DNA of 38,267 nt from Verrucomicrobiota bacterium. Its GTDB lineage: Bacteria; Verrucomicrobiota; Verrucomicrobiia; Opitutales; Oceanipulchritudinaceae. The stretch covers positions 1 through 38,267 of the forward strand of contig JAAAOD010000043.1 of NCBI GenBank assembly GCA_009908535.1, in the 5' to 3' direction. The notes beneath the pieces were generated by a model that saw only the letters and a program-made list of their open reading frames with translations, was not told the origin of the DNA and searched no databases. Both the position numbers and the translations under genes were made by a program. This document shows positions 7,890-16,783 of the stretch, piece after piece (the first letter of the stretch is position 1; each line of letters starts with the position of its first letter).

Positions 7890-9031
7890 AGCGCGTCATC
7901 CACATCGTCGACCGGCTCGACCGGGTGAATTTCGGGATCTGGAACGCCGCCCTCGCCACGACCCGGCCTTTGCGGGAGCGTCACGGCCTCGGGGCCGAGA
8001 TCTGGTATCCCGCCGCCACGCGGGAGGGCGAGGATCCCGACCTGCAGGGGGCTGTTTCCCGCGGTCTTCCCGACACTGGCAAGCCCGCTCTGGCCGCCAC
8101 CGCGGAAGCGGCGGGGCTCGATCCGGAAGAAGATGTGATCGTCAGCCATGGTTGCTGGCGATATCCGACCCGCTGGGGATATGCGCTTCGCCTCCGCGGT
8201 TTTGCCTGGCTGGCCGTTCCCCACGGGATGCTCGAAGGGTGGAGCGTCCAGCAGAAGCGCCTCCGCAAGGCTCTCTACTTCCGGTTTTATGAAGGGCCGC
8301 GTCTGCGCATGGCCCAGCGCCTCCGCGCGGTGGGCCGTCCGGAATGGGAAAATCTCCGGAAACAGTTCGGCGACAAGGTGATCTGGATCCCCAATGGGGT
8401 GCCGAAGCGAAAGGCATCCTCGCCCGAAAGGGCCTCCAGGGAAGAGCGGATCGTGCTCTTCCTCGCCCGCTTGCATCACAAAAAGGGCTTGCTGCCCCTG
8501 CTGGAGGGCTGGCGGCGGAGTCGCGTCTCCGCGGACCGGCGTTTCCGCCTTGTCCTTGCCGGGCCGGATGACGGTGAACTTGCGAGGGTGCGCTCCTGTA
8601 TTGCCGAAAACCTCAGGGGTGCTTCGATCGAACTGCCCGGTCCCGTGTACGGGGAAGAGAAATTCCGGTTGCTGGAGAGAAGCCGGTTCTATGTCCTGCC
8701 CTCGCACAGCGAGGGATTCCCCACCAGTGTTCTCGAAGCCATGCAGTTCGGCCTGGTGCCATTGATTTCCATGGGATGCAATTTTCCCGACGTTTTCGAG
8801 AAGGACCTCGGCCTTCGCGCGGAACCGGATCCGGAGAGCATCCGGCGGGCCCTTGATCGAATCGGGGCGATGGACGACGCGGAATGGCAGCGGCGCTCCC
8901 GGGCTGCCGCCGCCTACATCGACGCCCATTACACGAACGAGCGTCTCGGGGACGAGCTCCATGCCCTTTACCGGCAACTCCTCGGGGAGTGCCGAACAGG
9001 GACCACCGCCGGCAATCGCATCCAAGGATGA
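7886..9031 (+). CDS. Glycosyltransferase family 4 protein
   Basis: A 381-residue GT-B glycosyltransferase. The HGMLEGWSVQQKRLRK segment near residue 110 is characteristic of a GT4 subgroup common in EPS loci. The donor domain follows with WIPNGVP, IVLFLARLHHKKGLLPLLEGW and the E-x7-E motif SEGFPTSVLEAMQFGLVPL near 275-290. GTG 7886 is chosen as start because it overlaps the previous stop (GTGA) and leads straight into VIHIVDRL, the first beta strand. It is followed by a gap of about 100 nt that contains a hairpin, the largest break inside the operon. Sugar specificity is not predictable. Confidence 0.86.
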   Translation: MKRVIHIVDRLDRVNFGIWNAALATTRPLRERHGLGAEIWYPAATREGEDPDLQGAVSRGLPDTGKPALAATAEAAGLDPEEDVIVSHGCWRYPTRWGYALRLRGFAWLAVPHGMLEGWSVQQKRLRKALYFRFYEGPRLRMAQRLRAVGRPEWENLRKQFGDKVIWIPNGVPKRKASSPERASREERIVLFLARLHHKKGLLPLLEGWRRSRVSADRRFRLVLAGPDDGELARVRSCIAENLRGASIELPGPVYGEEKFRLLERSRFYVLPSHSEGFPTSVLEAMQFGLVPLISMGCNFPDVFEKDLGLRAEPDPESIRRALDRIGAMDDAEWQRRSRAAAAYIDAHYTNERLGDELHALYRQLLGECRTGTTAGNRIQG

Positions 9032-9069
9032 CTCTTGACCGGCAGCGCCTTTTCCAGTGGTCTGTGCAT

Positions 9070-9102
9070 GGCTCCAGCGGATGCGGCTCGCATCGCGGAG
9101 CC
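9070..9102 (+). promoter_or_regulatory. Intercistronic hairpin
   Basis: In the 99-nt gap between two operon genes, GGCTCC-A-GCG-G-ATGC (9070-9084) pairs with GCATCGCGGAGCC (9090-9102). This makes a 13-bp stem with two single-base bulges and a GGCTC loop. There is no T-tract, so it is not a standard terminator. It could be a processing or stability element, or an attenuation site within the long transcript. Confidence 0.4.
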
Positions 9103-9130
9103 TGTAGTCAACCTGTAACGACAAACGAAC

Positions 9131-10186
9131 GTGAAAAAAATACTGGTTACTGGATCCTCCGGACTGATCGGTTCGGAGGTTTGCGTTTATTTTGCCGAGC
9201 GGGGCTGGGAGATCCACGGAGTGGACAATAACCAGCGCGCTGTGTTCTTTGGTCCGCAGGGTGACACCCGCTGGAACCAGGATCGCCTGTCCGCCAGCCT
9301 CGAAAAACAGTTTGTTCACCACGAGGTCGATATTCGCGACCGCCTCGAGGTCCTCAACCTGATGCAGGAGGTGCAGCCGGCGGCGATCGTCCACACGGCC
9401 GCCCAACCCAGTCATGACCGTGCCGCCGCCATTCCTTTCGCTGACTTCGACACCAACGCGGTCGGGACCGTCAACCTTCTCGAAGCGGCCCGGCGAAGCT
9501 GCCCGGAAGCCCCCTTCGCACACATGTCGACGAACAAGGTCTACGGCGACCGGCCCAACACCATTCCGCTTACGGAGCACGAAACGCGGTGGGATTACGA
9601 TGATCCGGCCTACGGGGACGGCATTCCCGAGGATTTTCCCATCGACCAGTCCAAACATTCCCTCTTCGGCGCCTCCAAAGTAGCGGCCGATGTCATGGTG
9701 CAGGAATACGGGCGTTACTTCAACATGCCGACCTGCGCGCTGCGGGGCGGGTGCCTGACCGGCCCCAACCACAGCGGAGTGGAACTTCACGGCTTCCTCA
9801 GTTTCCTCGCCAAATGCAATCTCGAGGAAAGGGAATTCAAGATCTTTGGCTACAAGGGCAAACAGGTTCGCGACAATATCCACAGCCACGACGTAGCCCG
9901 TTTCATTCACGCCTTCATCGAGAAACCGCTTCCCGGGGAGGTCTACAACATCGGCGGGGGCAAGGACAATACCTGCTCCATTCTGGAAGCCTTCCAACTG
10001 GTGGAGAAGTATTCCGGAAAACAAATGACCTATTCGTATGTGGAGACAAACCGGATCGGCGACCACATCTGTTACTATTCCGATCTCACGAAAATGCGGA
10101 AGCATTACCCGGCGTGGGACATCTCCATCAGCCTCGAGGAAACGATGCAGCAGATCGTGGAGAGTTGGCTGCAACGCCGGACCTGA
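9131..10186 (+). CDS. NAD-dependent epimerase, CDP-paratose 2-epimerase (tyvelose epimerase)-like
   Basis: A 351-residue extended SDR sugar-nucleotide enzyme. The Rossmann motif is TGSSGLIG at residues 7-14, followed by an acidic residue in the GVDNN strand. Later sections ([54 protein letters not shown]) match the CDP-paratose 2-epimerase/CDP-tyvelose epimerase family, which inverts C2 of CDP-paratose. The usual Tyr-x3-Lys active-site motif reads SLFGASK, with Phe179 in place of Tyr and Lys183 kept. From memory this Phe is shared by a subgroup of these enzymes. The start codon is GTG/ATG-ambiguous only at the first base; GTG 9131 leads directly into KKILVTG. No CDP-glucose pathway genes are visible, so the real substrate may be different. 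Confidence 0.8.
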   Translation: MKKILVTGSSGLIGSEVCVYFAERGWEIHGVDNNQRAVFFGPQGDTRWNQDRLSASLEKQFVHHEVDIRDRLEVLNLMQEVQPAAIVHTAAQPSHDRAAAIPFADFDTNAVGTVNLLEAARRSCPEAPFAHMSTNKVYGDRPNTIPLTEHETRWDYDDPAYGDGIPEDFPIDQSKHSLFGASKVAADVMVQEYGRYFNMPTCALRGGCLTGPNHSGVELHGFLSFLAKCNLEEREFKIFGYKGKQVRDNIHSHDVARFIHAFIEKPLPGEVYNIGGGKDNTCSILEAFQLVEKYSGKQMTYSYVETNRIGDHICYYSDLTKMRKHYPAWDISISLEETMQQIVESWLQRRT

Positions 10187-10190
10187 ATCC

Positions 10191-11393
10191 ATGCGGGTCC
10201 TGATTGCGGAGGAGGCCCTGCAGTCCGGGGCCGGTCACTGGCCCAGCTACATTGGCGGCCTGGGGAGTGCTTTCCGCGAGGCGGGGGACAGGGTGGAGGT
10301 CGCGGTGCACCGCGGAGCCGGTGAGGACCTCTGTGCTCGGGTGGGCGGAACCCCGTGGTTCAGTCGTAATTGCTGGATCGATACGCGCAGCCAGGGAGCG
10401 CTTGGCGGGCTGCGCCACAACTTTATTTACCATCGTGAGCTGAAGGACTGGCTGCGAAGGGAAGAGGAACCCCTTGACTGGGTGCTCGCCCTCACCGTGC
10501 GGCCGCAGCACCTTCTGGCTCTCGCCCGGCTCGGGCGGGACCGCGAGGCCATGGGGGGAGCGCGGTTGCTCCTTCTTTTCGTACAGGGATTCGGCCGGTA
10601 CAACGGGCCGGGCCGCTCGGTGTGCTTCTCCTCCACGCCGACGAACCGCATGGCGAGGTTCTGTTTCCGGCTTCTCGCCCCCGCCGTCCGCGAGGGAAGG
10701 GCTGTTCTCGCTGCGGAGACGAACGGAATGAGGCGCGAACTGGAGGAATTCAGCGATCTTCCGGTGAAGCTCTTCCCCCATCCCGTGCCGCCTCCGGAGA
10801 AGCTGCCGCCACCGGTGGCCGGGAGATCACCTTTTCTGCTCACGGCACCGGGATTCGCCCGTCACGAGAAGGGGAGCGACCTCCTGCGGACGGCCATCGA
10901 GGAGCTGCTCGGTGCGGGCGAGGCGGACGGGGTTGAATTTGTTCTCCAGTGGCCCGAACCGTTTTCCCTGCACGACGGATCCCCTCTCGGTCCCGGGGAG
11001 AGGCTGGCCTCCGATCCCCGGGTCCGCCTCGTCAATGAAAACCTCGATCCTGCCGCCTACGAAAAGCTCATCGCGGAGAGCGGCGCGGTCCTGCTTCCGT
11101 ATCGACGAAATTCCTACCACAATCGCCTGTCCCGTGTGGCCATCGAGGCGGCCGGGCGGGGCAAGCCCCTCCTCTACACGACGGGGACCTGGACGGAGGA
11201 GGTCGCCGTAACCGCCGGCACGGGCGTTCCCGTTCACGAGGAGTCGGCCCGGGCGCTGGCGGCGGCGATCCGCGAAGCGGTAGCGCGGCGGCACGAACTG
11301 GAGGCACGGGCCCGCGAGGGCGCGGCGGCGGTGGCTTCCTTCCACACCGCGGCCACCTTCCGGCAGCAACTGCAGGAGATCATGGAAAAATGA
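10191..11393 (+). CDS. Glycosyltransferase family 4-like protein
   Basis: A 400-residue GT-B type protein, probably a glycosyltransferase of the EPS pathway. The N-terminal beta strand MRVLIAEEALQSGAGHWPSYIGGL is typical of the acceptor domain. The C-terminal domain includes FLLTAPGFARHEKGSDLL and VLLPYRRNSYHNRLSRVAIEAAGRGKPLL. In that donor-site block the first Glu of E-x7-E is replaced by Asn and only the second Glu is kept, as in several divergent GT4 members. ATG 10191 is 4 nt after the epimerase stop and gives a clean beta-strand N-terminus. It ends in an ATGA overlap with the following acyltransferase. The family assignment is reasonable but weaker than for its neighbours. Confidence 0.75.
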   Translation: MRVLIAEEALQSGAGHWPSYIGGLGSAFREAGDRVEVAVHRGAGEDLCARVGGTPWFSRNCWIDTRSQGALGGLRHNFIYHRELKDWLRREEEPLDWVLALTVRPQHLLALARLGRDREAMGGARLLLLFVQGFGRYNGPGRSVCFSSTPTNRMARFCFRLLAPAVREGRAVLAAETNGMRRELEEFSDLPVKLFPHPVPPPEKLPPPVAGRSPFLLTAPGFARHEKGSDLLRTAIEELLGAGEADGVEFVLQWPEPFSLHDGSPLGPGERLASDPRVRLVNENLDPAAYEKLIAESGAVLLPYRRNSYHNRLSRVAIEAAGRGKPLLYTTGTWTEEVAVTAGTGVPVHEESARALAAAIREAVARRHELEARAREGAAAVASFHTAATFRQQLQEIMEK

Positions 11394-11929
11394 ACCGACG
11401 TCTGTTCGCGGGCGCGGTGGCCGCCTACCTTTACAACGGCTGGATCGGCCGTTTCCCCTCCCGTCGTCTGCGGTGCTGGTACCTTCGACGGTGGCTGGGA
11501 AACATGGGTCAGAGGGCGGGCGTTCAGCTGGGCTGCCGTTTCCTGAACGGACGCAACGTCCATCTGGGGGAGGGCGCCGTCATCAATTTCGGGAGCTTGC
11601 TGGACGGGCGAAAGCATGCCGTCGAGATCGGCCATGATGCCAGTATCGGGCCGGAGGCCGCCCTCCTGACCCTCGGGCACGATCCGCAGGCGGCGGACTT
11701 CGCCGATCGGGGCGGGGTCGTCCGGATCGGGCCGCGGGTCTGGATCGGCTATCGCGCCATTGTCCTGCCCGGGGTGACGATCGGTGAAGGCGCCGTGGTC
11801 GCGGCCGGGGCCGTCGTCACCCGCGATATCGATCCCTTCAGCATTTGCGCCGGAAGCCCGGCCCGCCCCGTCGGCGAGAGGTCACGGGAAATCAACTACG
11901 AATTGCACTACAGTCCGTGGCTGTTATGA
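11390..11929 (+). CDS. Hexapeptide-repeat (LbH) O-acyltransferase
   Basis: A 179-residue left-handed beta-helix transferase, probably acetylating the EPS. Repeats run from about residue 45 to 165: VQLGCRFLNGRNVHLGEGAVINFGSLL, VEIGHDASIGPEAALLTLGHD, VRIGPRVWIGYRAIVLPGVTIGEGAVVAAGAVV. The block ends in AGSPARPVGER. The LGHD motif carries the expected catalytic His. A hydrophobic and basic N-terminus of about 35 residues precedes the helix, as in WcaF-type enzymes. ATG 11390 overlaps the previous stop by 4 nt. The next gene starts 22 nt downstream with its own ribosome-binding site. Confidence 0.83.
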   Translation: MNRRLFAGAVAAYLYNGWIGRFPSRRLRCWYLRRWLGNMGQRAGVQLGCRFLNGRNVHLGEGAVINFGSLLDGRKHAVEIGHDASIGPEAALLTLGHDPQAADFADRGGVVRIGPRVWIGYRAIVLPGVTIGEGAVVAAGAVVTRDIDPFSICAGSPARPVGERSREINYELHYSPWLL

Positions 11930-11951
11930 GAATGCACTTGGGAGCTCCAAT

Positions 11952-13049
11952 ATGAGAATACTGATTACGGGAGTCTGCGGTTTTGTGGGAACCTCACTTG
12001 TCCGGGAGATAAGGCGGGCGCATCCTGACTGGGAACTGGTTGGCCTCGACAACTTTTCCCGCGCGGGATCGTGGCGCAACAAGGATTCCGTTGAAACGGA
12101 GGCCGGCGTCCACCTTTTCCACGGGGACATCCGCTCCGCGAGTGATCTGGAAACCCTGCCACCCTGCGACTGGGTGCTCGATGCGGCCGCCAACCCCAGC
12201 GTCCTCGCCGGAGTCGACGGGCAGACGAGTTCGCGCCAGTTGGTTGAACACAACCTGGCCGGAACCATCAATCTACTTGAGTACTGTCGCCGGCATGAGG
12301 CGGGCTTCATCCTCTTGTCAACGAGCCGGGTCTATTCGATTCCGCCTTTGGCCGGGTTGTCCATACGGGTCGAACAAACCCACGAAGGACGCAACCGCTT
12401 TACTCCGGAGCCCGGAACGCCAATGCCGACGGGGGTGAGTCCGGCTGGCGTCGCGGAGAGCTTTTCAACGGAACCGCCTGTTTCCCTCTATGGCAGCACC
12501 AAAGTTGCCAGCGAACACCTCGCGCGCGAATACGGGTGCACCTATGGGTTCCCCGTCTGGATCAACCGCTGCGGGGTTCTCGCCGGAGCCGGCCAGTTCG
12601 GGCATCCCGCGCAGGGGATCTTTGCCTTCTGGGTGCACGCCTTCCGCGAGGGCCGTCCGCTGAAGTACATTGGATTCGACGGGGAAGGGCGGCAGGTCCG
12701 CGACTGCCTGCATCCGCGGGACCTTTTGCCGCTGCTCGATCAACAAATGGGGGCGGGGAACGACGTTTCCGGAAAGCCCGCGGTCGTCAACCTGGCCGGG
12801 GGGCTCGAGAACAGCATGTCCCTGGCCGAACTGACCCGCTGGTGCCGGAAGCGGTATCCGGATTCCCCTACCGGGGAACCGGAATCTTCGCCGGAAAATC
12901 GCCCTTTTGATCTGCCCTGGGTGGTGCTCGACACGCACAGGGCGAAGGAAGCATGGGGCTGGCAGCCGGGGACCCCGATCGAATCCATCCTCGGGGAGAT
13001 CGCGGCCTTTGCTGATGAACAGCCCGAGTGGCTCTCCCTCACTTTTTAA
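11952..13049 (+). CDS. NAD-dependent epimerase/dehydratase, CDP-paratose 2-epimerase-like
   Basis: A 365-residue extended SDR protein, the second of this type in the operon. The Rossmann motif is TGVCGFVG at residues 6-13 and the active-site motif SLYGSTK is complete (Tyr180-x3-Lys184). The NRCGVLAGAGQFGHPAQGIFAFWVHAF and GFDGEGRQVRDCLHPRDL stretches resemble the RfbE/CDP-paratose 2-epimerase group. The family acts on CDP-activated dideoxyhexoses, but UDP- or other nucleotide sugars cannot be excluded. ATG 11952 is supported by a GGGAG sequence about 8 nt upstream. It differs clearly from the epimerase-like gene at 9131, so the pair is not a recent duplication. Confidence 0.8.
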   Translation: MRILITGVCGFVGTSLVREIRRAHPDWELVGLDNFSRAGSWRNKDSVETEAGVHLFHGDIRSASDLETLPPCDWVLDAAANPSVLAGVDGQTSSRQLVEHNLAGTINLLEYCRRHEAGFILLSTSRVYSIPPLAGLSIRVEQTHEGRNRFTPEPGTPMPTGVSPAGVAESFSTEPPVSLYGSTKVASEHLAREYGCTYGFPVWINRCGVLAGAGQFGHPAQGIFAFWVHAFREGRPLKYIGFDGEGRQVRDCLHPRDLLPLLDQQMGAGNDVSGKPAVVNLAGGLENSMSLAELTRWCRKRYPDSPTGEPESSPENRPFDLPWVVLDTHRAKEAWGWQPGTPIESILGEIAAFADEQPEWLSLTF

Positions 13050-13065
13050 TCAGGGCCGATCCGCC

Positions 13066-14889
13066 ATGTCCGCATTTTTGCAAAAAGCTCAACGCATCTA
13101 CAACCTTGCCGCGCCCTACGGGCGCCGGAAGATGCTGCTGGTCTTCCTCGTCGCCCTGGCGCAAGGCATTTTCCAAGTGATCGGGGTGACCTCGATTTTC
13201 CCCTTCCTCGCGCTTGCTGCCAATCCGGGTCAGTTCATGAATTCCGAACTGGGACAGACCCTCCTGCGCTGGCTGCCTGAGATCACGGAAAGGCAACTGT
13301 TGCTGGTGGCCGGCCTCTTCGCCATTCTTGCCCTGCTGAGCGCAAACGCGGTCATGCTTCTCGGGGAGGTCGCCCGCGCACGGTACGTGGCGGGACTCGG
13401 CCACTGGCTGCGCGTGCGTCTCCTCAGTCAGATGGTCAACAATCCTTACGGCTACTTTCTGCACCACAACACGGGAGAACTGCTGAAGAAGGCTTCTGCC
13501 GACGTGATGAGTTTCATCGGGGGCATTTTAGCTCCCCTTATGGACTTTCTCGCGCGCCTGATCATGGTGATCCTCCTTCTTGCGACCCTCCTCTGGATCA
13601 ACCTTGGCATCACTCTGGTGGCGGGCCTCATTCTGGTCGGATTCTACGTGCTGGTCTACAAGATCCTCGGGCGAATGCGGAAGGCGACCTCGGACGGCCT
13701 TAAGGCGGCCAACCGGGGTGCGATGAAGGAGGCGCTTCAGGTTTTATCCGGCATCAAGCCCATCAAAGTGCACGGAGTGGAACGCTTTTTTATCAGGAGG
13801 TACGGCGGCTTTACCGCCATGCAGGCCCGCCTTGCGAAATGGATCCCGGTCGTCAACAACTCGCCGCGGTACCTGATCGAACCCATCGCCTTCGGCGGGA
13901 TCGTTGGCGTAGTGATTTACTATGTGGTACTCGGCCAGTCGGTGCAGTCGATCCTCCCGGTCCTCGGGGTCATGGCGCTTGCGGGCTACCGTTTGCTGCC
14001 GAATATCCAGCTCATGTACGGCGCCTTCAGCGGGATTTCCATCTCCTCGCACGCCCTTGAGGAAATCTACGACGAGATCCGCGGGCGCGGCTTTCAGCAT
14101 CCCCTCGTTTTTCCGGATCCCTTCGCCGCCAGCGGCCCCAAACCGATCCGCTGGGAAGAAGCCATCGAGTTAAAGGATATCACTTTTCACTACAAAGGAG
14201 CCAAGACACCGGTCCTCGACGGGATGAACCTCCGCATTCCGAAAAACCACTTCTATGCCTTTATCGGGGAAACCGGATCGGGGAAATCGACGCTCATCGA
14301 CCTGATCCTCGGGCTTCACGAGCCATCCGGGGGCCAGATTCTGGTCGACGGGATCCCTCTGACGCCTGAACGGATGCGTTCCTGGCGCGCAGGCATTGGT
14401 TACGTGCCCCAGGATATCTTTCTCATGGACGATACCATTTCGGCCAATATTGCTTTCGGCGTTCCTCCTGAAGAAATAGAGATGGAACGTGTCCACGAAG
14501 TGGCGAAGGCCGCGCAGTTGAGACGTTTCATCAGCGAGGAGCTTCCCGACGGGTTTGCAACGAAAGTGGGGGAACGCGGCGTCCGCCTTTCCGGCGGGCA
14601 GCGCCAGCGCATCGGCCTTGCCCGGGCCCTCTACCACGAGCCGGCCCTGCTGATCCTCGACGAGGCGACCAGCGCCCTCGACAACCAGACCGAAGCGGCC
14701 CTCATGGAGGCCATAGAAAGCCTCCACGGGAAACTGAGTCTCCTCGTCATCGCCCACCGTCTCACCACCGTGCGCCGGGCGGACAAGGTGATCCAGCTTG
14801 CCGGGGGCGGAGTGGCAAGGGAAGGCACCTACGCGGAGATCGTTCCTTACCTCCCGGAGGAGGAGGTTGTGAATCAGGATTCCGGTTAG
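13066..14889 (+). CDS. ABC transporter, fused permease/ATPase (MsbA/PglK-like polysaccharide flippase candidate)
   Basis: A 607-residue half-transporter that would dimerise in the inner membrane. Six hydrophobic helices lie in about residues 20-330. The nucleotide-binding domain has Walker A GETGSGKST (about 401-409), signature LSGGQRQR (about 508), Walker B LLILDEATSALD (about 528-539) and the H-loop in VIAHR (about 563). The architecture matches PglK, which flips lipid-linked oligosaccharide, and MsbA, which flips lipid A. No Wzx-type flippase is visible in the window, so this protein is the best candidate for moving the lipid-linked EPS repeat to the periplasm. ATG 13066 gives a normal N-terminus (MSAFLQKAQRIYNLA). 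It is followed after 5 nt by a sulfotransferase gene. Confidence 0.9.
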   Translation: MSAFLQKAQRIYNLAAPYGRRKMLLVFLVALAQGIFQVIGVTSIFPFLALAANPGQFMNSELGQTLLRWLPEITERQLLLVAGLFAILALLSANAVMLLGEVARARYVAGLGHWLRVRLLSQMVNNPYGYFLHHNTGELLKKASADVMSFIGGILAPLMDFLARLIMVILLLATLLWINLGITLVAGLILVGFYVLVYKILGRMRKATSDGLKAANRGAMKEALQVLSGIKPIKVHGVERFFIRRYGGFTAMQARLAKWIPVVNNSPRYLIEPIAFGGIVGVVIYYVVLGQSVQSILPVLGVMALAGYRLLPNIQLMYGAFSGISISSHALEEIYDEIRGRGFQHPLVFPDPFAASGPKPIRWEEAIELKDITFHYKGAKTPVLDGMNLRIPKNHFYAFIGETGSGKSTLIDLILGLHEPSGGQILVDGIPLTPERMRSWRAGIGYVPQDIFLMDDTISANIAFGVPPEEIEMERVHEVAKAAQLRRFISEELPDGFATKVGERGVRLSGGQRQRIGLARALYHEPALLILDEATSALDNQTEAALMEAIESLHGKLSLLVIAHRLTTVRRADKVIQLAGGGVAREGTYAEIVPYLPEEEVVNQDSG

Positions 14890-14894
14890 AGGCG

Positions 14895-15794
14895 ATGAAG
14901 GAATTCCGTATCCATTTTATCATTATCGGCGCGGCCAAGGCGGGGACGACGAGCCTTGCCCGCTGGCTGGCGGAAACGCCCGCGTGTTGCCTGAGCGAAC
15001 CGAAGGAAACGATGTTCTTCGGAAGCGAGCGCCGGCACCGGGAGGGGCTGGACTGGTACCGGCGGACCTACTTCGCCCACTGGGATGGAAAATCCCTGCC
15101 GGGGGAGGCAACGCCTGCCTATTCCGACCGGACGGAATGTCCGGGTACCCCGGAACGGGTTCATGCCCACAACCCCGGAGCCCGCATTCTCTACATGGTG
15201 CGCGATCCGGTCAAACGGACGGAATCCGCATGGCGTATGTGGGCGAGCCTGGAACCCCACGGCCATCCTTTCGCGGATCACCTGATCGAGCGTGCCCGGG
15301 CCGGATTCCATGCCTGGCTGGAAGATGCGACCGTATTCCGCCACGTCACGGAAACCAGTCGCTACGCCTGGCAGTGGGAAGCCTGGAAGGCGTTTCCCGC
15401 CAGTCAGCGGATGACCCTCTTTCTTGAGGACCTGCAGGCCGACAAGGAGAGGGCCTTGCGGCAGGTGGCGCAATTCCTGGAAATCCCCGCCGGCCCTCTC
15501 CTCGCGAAAAGCAACCGCAACTATAATACTGCGGAAGGCCGTATCATGAAAACGGCCCTTCGGAAAGGAGTGGAGGGGCACGTCCTCTGGCGCTCGGTCA
15601 AGCGGTTCGTCCCGGAGGTGATGAAACGGCGCCTCCTTGATAGCCCCCTCGGCACGCGCAAAGCCGAACTGCCGGCGGAGGGCTGGAACCCGGGCCTGAA
15701 ACGGCGGTTTCTCGACGAAGTTCGGGAGGATGCCCTGCGTCTTTTGCATGAACAGGGCCGGCCCGGCAGTTTCTGGGATCTGGAACTTGAATGA
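14895..15794 (+). CDS. Sulfotransferase domain protein (first of three)
   Basis: A 299-residue P-loop protein expected to transfer sulfate from PAPS to a carbohydrate. The 5'-phosphosulfate-binding loop IIGAAKAGTTSL lies at about residues 10-21. The 3'-phosphate-binding segment YMVRDPVKRTESAW, with the conserved Arg and the downstream Ser, is at about 101-114. A later LFLEDLQADKERALRQVAQFL motif is typical of bacterial carbohydrate sulfotransferases related to the heparan sulfate group. No signal peptide is seen, so it probably acts in the cytoplasm on lipid-linked intermediates. It lies 5 nt after the ABC gene and overlaps the pyruvyl transferase by 4 nt (ATGA). This supports sulfation of the same polysaccharide. 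Confidence 0.87.
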   Translation: MKEFRIHFIIIGAAKAGTTSLARWLAETPACCLSEPKETMFFGSERRHREGLDWYRRTYFAHWDGKSLPGEATPAYSDRTECPGTPERVHAHNPGARILYMVRDPVKRTESAWRMWASLEPHGHPFADHLIERARAGFHAWLEDATVFRHVTETSRYAWQWEAWKAFPASQRMTLFLEDLQADKERALRQVAQFLEIPAGPLLAKSNRNYNTAEGRIMKTALRKGVEGHVLWRSVKRFVPEVMKRRLLDSPLGTRKAELPAEGWNPGLKRRFLDEVREDALRLLHEQGRPGSFWDLELE

Positions 15795-16783
15795 AGAAGA
15801 GCGGAAAACGATTGCTGTTATGGACACCCGGGATTGAGACCCACGGAGGTCGGCCCAGCGCCAACCTTGGGGATCTCATCATCGAGGAGGCGGTGGAAGC
15901 CGAACTCCGGACGCTATTCCCGCAGTGGGAAATGCAAAAGGTGTCCACTCACCTTCGCTTCGGGCCAGCCCACCGCCGACAGGCCAGGGAAGCCGACCTG
16001 ATTGTGGTTGGAGGTTCCAACCTGCTCAGTTCCTACATGGATGGTTATTTCCAGTGGGATCTGACCATGGTCAATGCCGTGGCGGCCCGGGGCAGTGTCC
16101 TCATGGGTGCGGGGTGGTGGCGGGACCAGGGCGTCGCCAACCGGTACACGAAGATTCTCCTGAATCTTGTCTTGTCGAGGAAGTTCAAGCACTCTGTCCG
16201 GGACGGCCAGGCGGCGGCCCGGCTCCGGGAAATCCATATACCCAAGGTCCTGAACACGGCCTGTCCGACGATGTGGAAACTCGCGGAAATGGATTTATCG
16301 CGGCTGCGTACGAAACCGGCCGAGAAGGTGCTCTGCATGTTGACCGACTACTACCCGGAACCGGAACTCGACCGGCGTCTGCTGGATTTACTGAAGGAGC
16401 GGTACAAAACGGTTTATTTCTGGCCGCAGGGCTTGGGGGACGAGATCTACTCCCGCGAGCTTTCCTTTGACGGAGTCCTGCTTGACCGTAATTTGGAAGC
16501 GCTTGATGAGCTTCTCGCCACCGAAACGGAGCTCGATTACGTGGGGACGCGGCTGCACGGCGGGGTGCGGTGCCTCAAAGCCGGAAAGCGCTGCCTGACC
16601 CTCGAGGTTGACAACCGCGCGCGGGAAATCGGCAAAGACACGGGGCTTCCGACCGCGGCGAGGAGCGACCTCGAGGCCGTGCGGAAGTGGACGGAGGGGT
16701 CGGATCCCGTGCAACTCCGTCTCCCGCGGGAATCAATTCAGGAGTGGAAGGGGCAGTTTGCCCGGTTTTCGGAGCATGAATAA
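15791..16783 (+). CDS. Polysaccharide pyruvyl transferase family protein
   Basis: A 330-residue protein of the polysaccharide pyruvyl transferase family (CsaB/WcaK type), which adds ketal-linked pyruvate to sugars using phosphoenolpyruvate. Visible features are the N-terminal NLGDLIIEEAVEAELR segment (about 27-42), ADLIVVGGSNLL (about 73-84) and the C-terminal LDYVGTRLHGGVRCLKAG block (about 246-263) with the conserved Arg-x-His. These are the recognised marks of the family. ATG 15791 overlaps the sulfotransferase stop (ATGA), and its own stop overlaps the next glycosyltransferase by 8 nt. Pyruvate and sulfate would both make the polymer anionic. Confidence 0.87.
   Translation: MKKSGKRLLLWTPGIETHGGRPSANLGDLIIEEAVEAELRTLFPQWEMQKVSTHLRFGPAHRRQAREADLIVVGGSNLLSSYMDGYFQWDLTMVNAVAARGSVLMGAGWWRDQGVANRYTKILLNLVLSRKFKHSVRDGQAAARLREIHIPKVLNTACPTMWKLAEMDLSRLRTKPAEKVLCMLTDYYPEPELDRRLLDLLKERYKTVYFWPQGLGDEIYSRELSFDGVLLDRNLEALDELLATETELDYVGTRLHGGVRCLKAGKRCLTLEVDNRAREIGKDTGLPTAARSDLEAVRKWTEGSDPVQLRLPRESIQEWKGQFARFSEHE

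Noticed and set aside
7811-10192. Very long open frame (793 codons) on the minus strand
   Set aside because: It lies opposite three well-supported plus-strand genes and its translation shows no domain. It is a high-GC shadow frame.
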